A model generated the notes under the pieces. That model worked only from the letters and a program-made list of their open reading frames with translations, was not told the DNA's origin and searched no databases. A DNA stretch of 9,988 nucleotides from Porticoccaceae bacterium (GTDB lineage Bacteria > Pseudomonadota > Gammaproteobacteria > Pseudomonadales > Porticoccaceae): positions 1 to 9,988 of the forward strand of contig JASLVT010000032.1 in the NCBI GenBank assembly GCA_030741175.1, given 5' to 3'. Positions 7,354 through 9,988 of the stretch are shown here, one piece after another. Within the stretch, counting starts at the first letter, position 1; the number at the start of each line of letters is the position of its first letter. The translations under genes and the position numbers were made by a program.

Positions 7354-8222
7354 TACTCTGTCTCGATCTGATATTTGGCAATGAGTTTATCGATTGCCTG
7401 ACGCTTGATATCACGCTGTTGCTGACGCTGCCGATCGGCTAATACGGCGGCACTCACCTGCTCAAAAGCTGGCGTGTAGGCGTCGGTGTTTTTAACCAAT
7501 AACACCAGATGCCAACCATGATCGGACTGCACTGGTCCCTGCCATTGCTGCTCGCTATCAAAGGCGAAAACCTGCTGTTGAAAGGATGCACCAAAATGAC
7601 TGGCAATCTCATCATCCTCGCGATTGACATAGTTGCGGTTGTAGAGAAAACGCTCGCCGTATCTGGATGCATTCTCAAAAGGTACTTTTTCTGTATTGAG
7701 CTGTTTTAACAGCCCCGCCGCCATCGCTTGAGCCTCTGTGCCGCCGCGATTTTGCGCGGAGATAAAAACATGGGTAAAGGTCGCCTCAGCGGCCTTTTTA
7801 TAATCCTGCTGATTCTGCGCATAATAGCTGCGCAAATCTTCCTCGGTCAGCGGTTCAGCTTGGTCATAAAACCCCTGCGCCAGATAGTCCATTTTTTGAA
7901 TTAAGCGACGACGAATAATGGGGTCGTTGCTATCGAGGTTAAGCGCCATGGCCTCGCGAAAAAGCACCTCTTCACGCACATAGTCATCGACCAGACGCTG
8001 ACGGTCCTGCGGCTTGAGTCGCGCCAGCGCAGCGACAGCCTGATCTGGCTTAAAGGTCTTGGCGCGTTGCTGCATAAATTGCAACAGCTCTGATTCACCT
8101 ACTTCGATACGGTATTGGTCATAGGCATAGTCCTCGGCATTGATCCAACGCTCACCGCCGAACAATAGCAGTGCAATCGCCAAAAACTGCGCAAGGGGTT
8201 CTCTGAATAACTTTTTAATCAT
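7353..8222 (-). CDS. Membrane-anchored parvulin-like (PpiC/SurA-type) peptidyl-prolyl isomerase
   Basis: The 289 residues start with a short basic tail and one hydrophobic segment (about 9-23), probably an uncleaved anchor with the rest in the periplasm. A helical SurA/PpiD-like region (about 40-140) follows, including RLVDDYVREEVLFREAMALN. A PpiC-type rotamase domain (about 146-245) follows, with ATFTHVFIS, FGASFQQQVFAF and GPVQSDHGWHLVLLV. The last 40 residues are a charged helix. Parvulins of this type assist folding of exported proteins. The gene is 31 bases after the DUF3604 stop and overlaps the next gene by one base, so a dedicated role for these neighbours is plausible but is inference. 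The ATG at 8222 has only a distant AAGGA (about 13 bases upstream). It is shorter than SurA or PpiD and has one rotamase domain. Confidence 0.88.
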   Translation of the reverse strand: MIKKLFREPLAQFLAIALLLFGGERWINAEDYAYDQYRIEVGESELLQFMQQRAKTFKPDQAVAALARLKPQDRQRLVDDYVREEVLFREAMALNLDSNDPIIRRRLIQKMDYLAQGFYDQAEPLTEEDLRSYYAQNQQDYKKAAEATFTHVFISAQNRGGTEAQAMAAGLLKQLNTEKVPFENASRYGERFLYNRNYVNREDDEIASHFGASFQQQVFAFDSEQQWQGPVQSDHGWHLVLLVKNTDAYTPAFEQVSAAVLADRQRQQQRDIKRQAIDKLIAKYQIETE

Positions 8223-8253
8223 TGTCGCTTTTAGTTCCTTGGTACAGATGCGC

Positions 8254-9988
8254 CTAAGGCGTATACCAGACCGGCGAGGTATAGGCGCGCTCCTGAATCG
8301 TTTTTACCCCGCGTGGCGGCTCGTCTAGCTGCAGCGCAAGACTGTCAAAAAGACCGTTGCGCGGGGTGGGAATTTGCAGCACCCGAACATAGTAAAACGC
8401 CAGTTGCGCCGGATCAAAATCGGGGTCAGTCCAACGGCTGGCAAACTCTGCCTGACCAATGCTGTTGGTGTATCGAGCCGTTTCTAAATCTACCGTATTG
8501 CCCACCGCTGGCAACTTGCCATTGGCATCGGGCTGTCTATCACCGGACCAGTCGATATCATAGACGGTCTCTTGCTGTTCGCCGGCGGCATCGACCCAGC
8601 CCTTGACCATCTGCACCCGATCGAGATTAGCGCCCAAGGGATCTTTTACCGCACGGATAATAAATTGCGGTGCCTGCGCCGATGCATTGGCAGTTAAGTC
8701 ACCACCCATGGGAATACCATATTTATAACCAATGGCGGCAAAGTTCTCTGCACTCTCAGCGCCAGCGGGAAAGCCCCAGCCGGCAAATAGTTGCACACGC
8801 ATACGCGGGCCACTGGTGGCATAGGTTTCTTTGCGTTTAAACGCAGCGTAAATAGCATCGCGATTATTGTCCGTTGCCCAGACTGCCGCTAAACCAGAGG
8901 CCGACATATCCCAGCCATTGGCGTCAACAGGGCTACCTTGCACCGTTGCCTTGGTTTCTGGAGTTGAATCTTTAGCCATCTTGCCCCAAAAGTTAGCTTC
9001 TTCCGGCGACGATAATCCTGAGTGCGAATCAGTTGAACCAATAAAACCAAACTTATAGGGGTTAACACCAATATTTTGTGCTATCGCCAATCCGCGCTTC
9101 AGTGCGGGGCGCACATAGTCACCTAGGGACACTGGAGTTTTGCTAGCGCTGGTTTGAATGTAGTACTCATAGGTTTCAAAATCGGCAAATTCATCATTGG
9201 GCGAAAACTCGGGATGGGTTTCACTGTCCCCTTTAATCTGTGTTACTTCGGTCAATGGCTCCCATTGCATTCGCGTGCGCGCATAGTCTGGGGTAATAGG
9301 CTGACCTTTAACCGTAGTCTCAGCAAACATATAGCCTTTGGAGATATTTGAGTTGTGTGGAATGGACATAAAGCGACTGCCTGTGCGCTGTGCGGTATCG
9401 TCCATCCATTGCCAGAGATCCTCAGGGTACTGGCTCTGATCTGAACCGTAGGGAATATACTGGTTGGCCTTATCAGCACCATCGGGAGTAATAACAATAC
9501 GGTGCAAGTTGACCCCCGTGGGCAGAGAACTCCACTCCCAACCCAATAAGCTGGTAAATACGCCGGGCTCATTGTGTTGCTCTGCCGCAGCAATAATCTG
9601 CTGCCATGCATCTCTGGATGTGTCGCTGGTATCGCCAAACAATGCCACCGAGCCAATATTATTATTGATATCAAGCACAGGGTCGCCCCCGGCTACTGCC
9701 GCTGATGGAGGCAGAAAACGACCAAAAAAGGCCCGACCCAAATCCTTATCCAAGGCGTCGTTCATTAATCTTACCCCCCACCATCGCTTGATCGATGCCC
9801 ACCAACCAATATCTTCCCACTGAATAGTCTCTTCGCGAATTGCCCGCATAACACCAAGCATTTCGGCATGATCGGACACTACCAGAAAATCCAGCGGCGT
9901 ATTAATTTGCACCCGCGCACGGTTATAGGGATGTATCACCGGCTGGCCCTTGGCCCAACGGTAGGCAGTATCTGGGTCTGCACTAAAG
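8254..9988 (-). CDS. DUF3604 family protein, PHP-like metal-dependent hydrolase candidate (5' end beyond window)
   Basis: The frame is open from the right edge to a TAG at 8254-8256, about 578 codons. An internal GTG at 9939 is not the true start: the codons before it (FSADPDTAYRWAKGQP) continue the family pattern, so the signal peptide and first metal motif lie outside. Recognisable DUF3604 elements are PLDFLVVSDHAEMLGV (near 9900-9850), GWEWSSLPTGVNLHR (near 9545-9500), SIPHNSNISKG (near 9370-9340), GFIGSTDSHSG (near 9045-9015), TYATSGPRMRVQLFAGW (near 8830-8780) and the ending IQERAYTSPVWY. The SDHAE, PHNSN and TDSHSG histidines and aspartates resemble a PHP/amidohydrolase-type metal site; that function is inferred and no substrate is known. 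Members are usually exported. It is the first visible gene of a three-gene operon with a foldase and a HupE/UreJ-like protein. Confidence 0.87.
   Translation of the reverse strand, partial: FSADPDTAYRWAKGQPVIHPYNRARVQINTPLDFLVVSDHAEMLGVMRAIREETIQWEDIGWWASIKRWWGVRLMNDALDKDLGRAFFGRFLPPSAAVAGGDPVLDINNNIGSVALFGDTSDTSRDAWQQIIAAAEQHNEPGVFTSLLGWEWSSLPTGVNLHRIVITPDGADKANQYIPYGSDQSQYPEDLWQWMDDTAQRTGSRFMSIPHNSNISKGYMFAETTVKGQPITPDYARTRMQWEPLTEVTQIKGDSETHPEFSPNDEFADFETYEYYIQTSASKTPVSLGDYVRPALKRGLAIAQNIGVNPYKFGFIGSTDSHSGLSSPEEANFWGKMAKDSTPETKATVQGSPVDANGWDMSASGLAAVWATDNNRDAIYAAFKRKETYATSGPRMRVQLFAGWGFPAGAESAENFAAIGYKYGIPMGGDLTANASAQAPQFIIRAVKDPLGANLDRVQMVKGWVDAAGEQQETVYDIDWSGDRQPDANGKLPAVGNTVDLETARYTNSIGQAEFASRWTDPDFDPAQLAFYYVRVLQIPTPRNGLFDSLALQLDEPPRGVKTIQERAYTSPVWYTP

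Noticed and set aside
9252..9674. 140-codon minus-strand frame overlapping the DUF3604 gene in another frame
   Set aside because: The overlapping frame carries continuous DUF3604 motifs across this region; this one has no family-like features and is a shadow.
9464..9823. 119-codon plus-strand frame opposite the DUF3604 gene
   Set aside because: Antisense shadow; composition and lack of motifs do not support a protein.
9888..9939. GTG at 9939 as the true start of the DUF3604 gene
   Set aside because: The frame stays open to the window edge, and the upstream residues (DPDTAYRWAKGQP) resemble the family, so the gene is truncated by the window.

Overview
The window looks like chromosomal DNA of a free-living, probably marine gammaproteobacterium. 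The order suhB (divergent), trmJ, iscR-iscS-iscU-iscA-hscB-hscA is the one known from Escherichia coli and many relatives. The Isc proteins keep the lengths and the key residue numbers of the E. coli proteins (IscS K206/C328, IscU C37/C63/C106, IscA C35/C99/C101, IscR C92/C98/C104/H107). The other half, a DUF3604 protein followed by a PpiC-type foldase and a HupE/UreJ-like membrane protein, is a combination I associate with marine Gammaproteobacteria such as the SAR92/Cellvibrionales groups. That narrower placement is inference.

Layout. Positions 1-4520 (minus strand, read right to left) hold the iron-sulfur cluster operon: iscR, iscS, iscU, iscA, hscB and hscA. hscA runs off the left edge, where fdx would be expected to follow. 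Positions 4560-4617 hold the iscR promoter and two abutting matches to the IscR type 1 operator. Positions 4610-5362 (minus) are trmJ, a tRNA 2'-O-methyltransferase gene. A 128-base divergent promoter region at 5363-5490 separates it from suhB (5491-6294, plus). suhB converges on a second minus-strand operon at 6313-9988. In transcription order this is a DUF3604 protein (5' end beyond the right edge), a membrane-anchored parvulin-like foldase, and a HupE/UreJ-like membrane protein.

How the genes work together. IscS takes sulfur from cysteine and passes it to the IscU scaffold. HscA and HscB (an Hsp70/J-protein pair) release the finished cluster from IscU, IscA acts as carrier, and IscR senses cluster status and represses its own operon. 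SuhB and TrmJ are linked to rRNA transcription and tRNA modification. Their promoters interleave and share an identical GC-only box just after each -10. The right-hand operon has no assigned pathway. Its parts suggest an envelope module: an exported PHP-like metal-dependent hydrolase, a periplasm-facing foldase, and a membrane protein with conserved His/Asp/Glu positions that may move a metal. This three-gene module is the best candidate here for a poorly described system.

No RNA genes, insertion sequences, CRISPR arrays or phage genes were seen. No gene-free stretch exceeds 130 bases.
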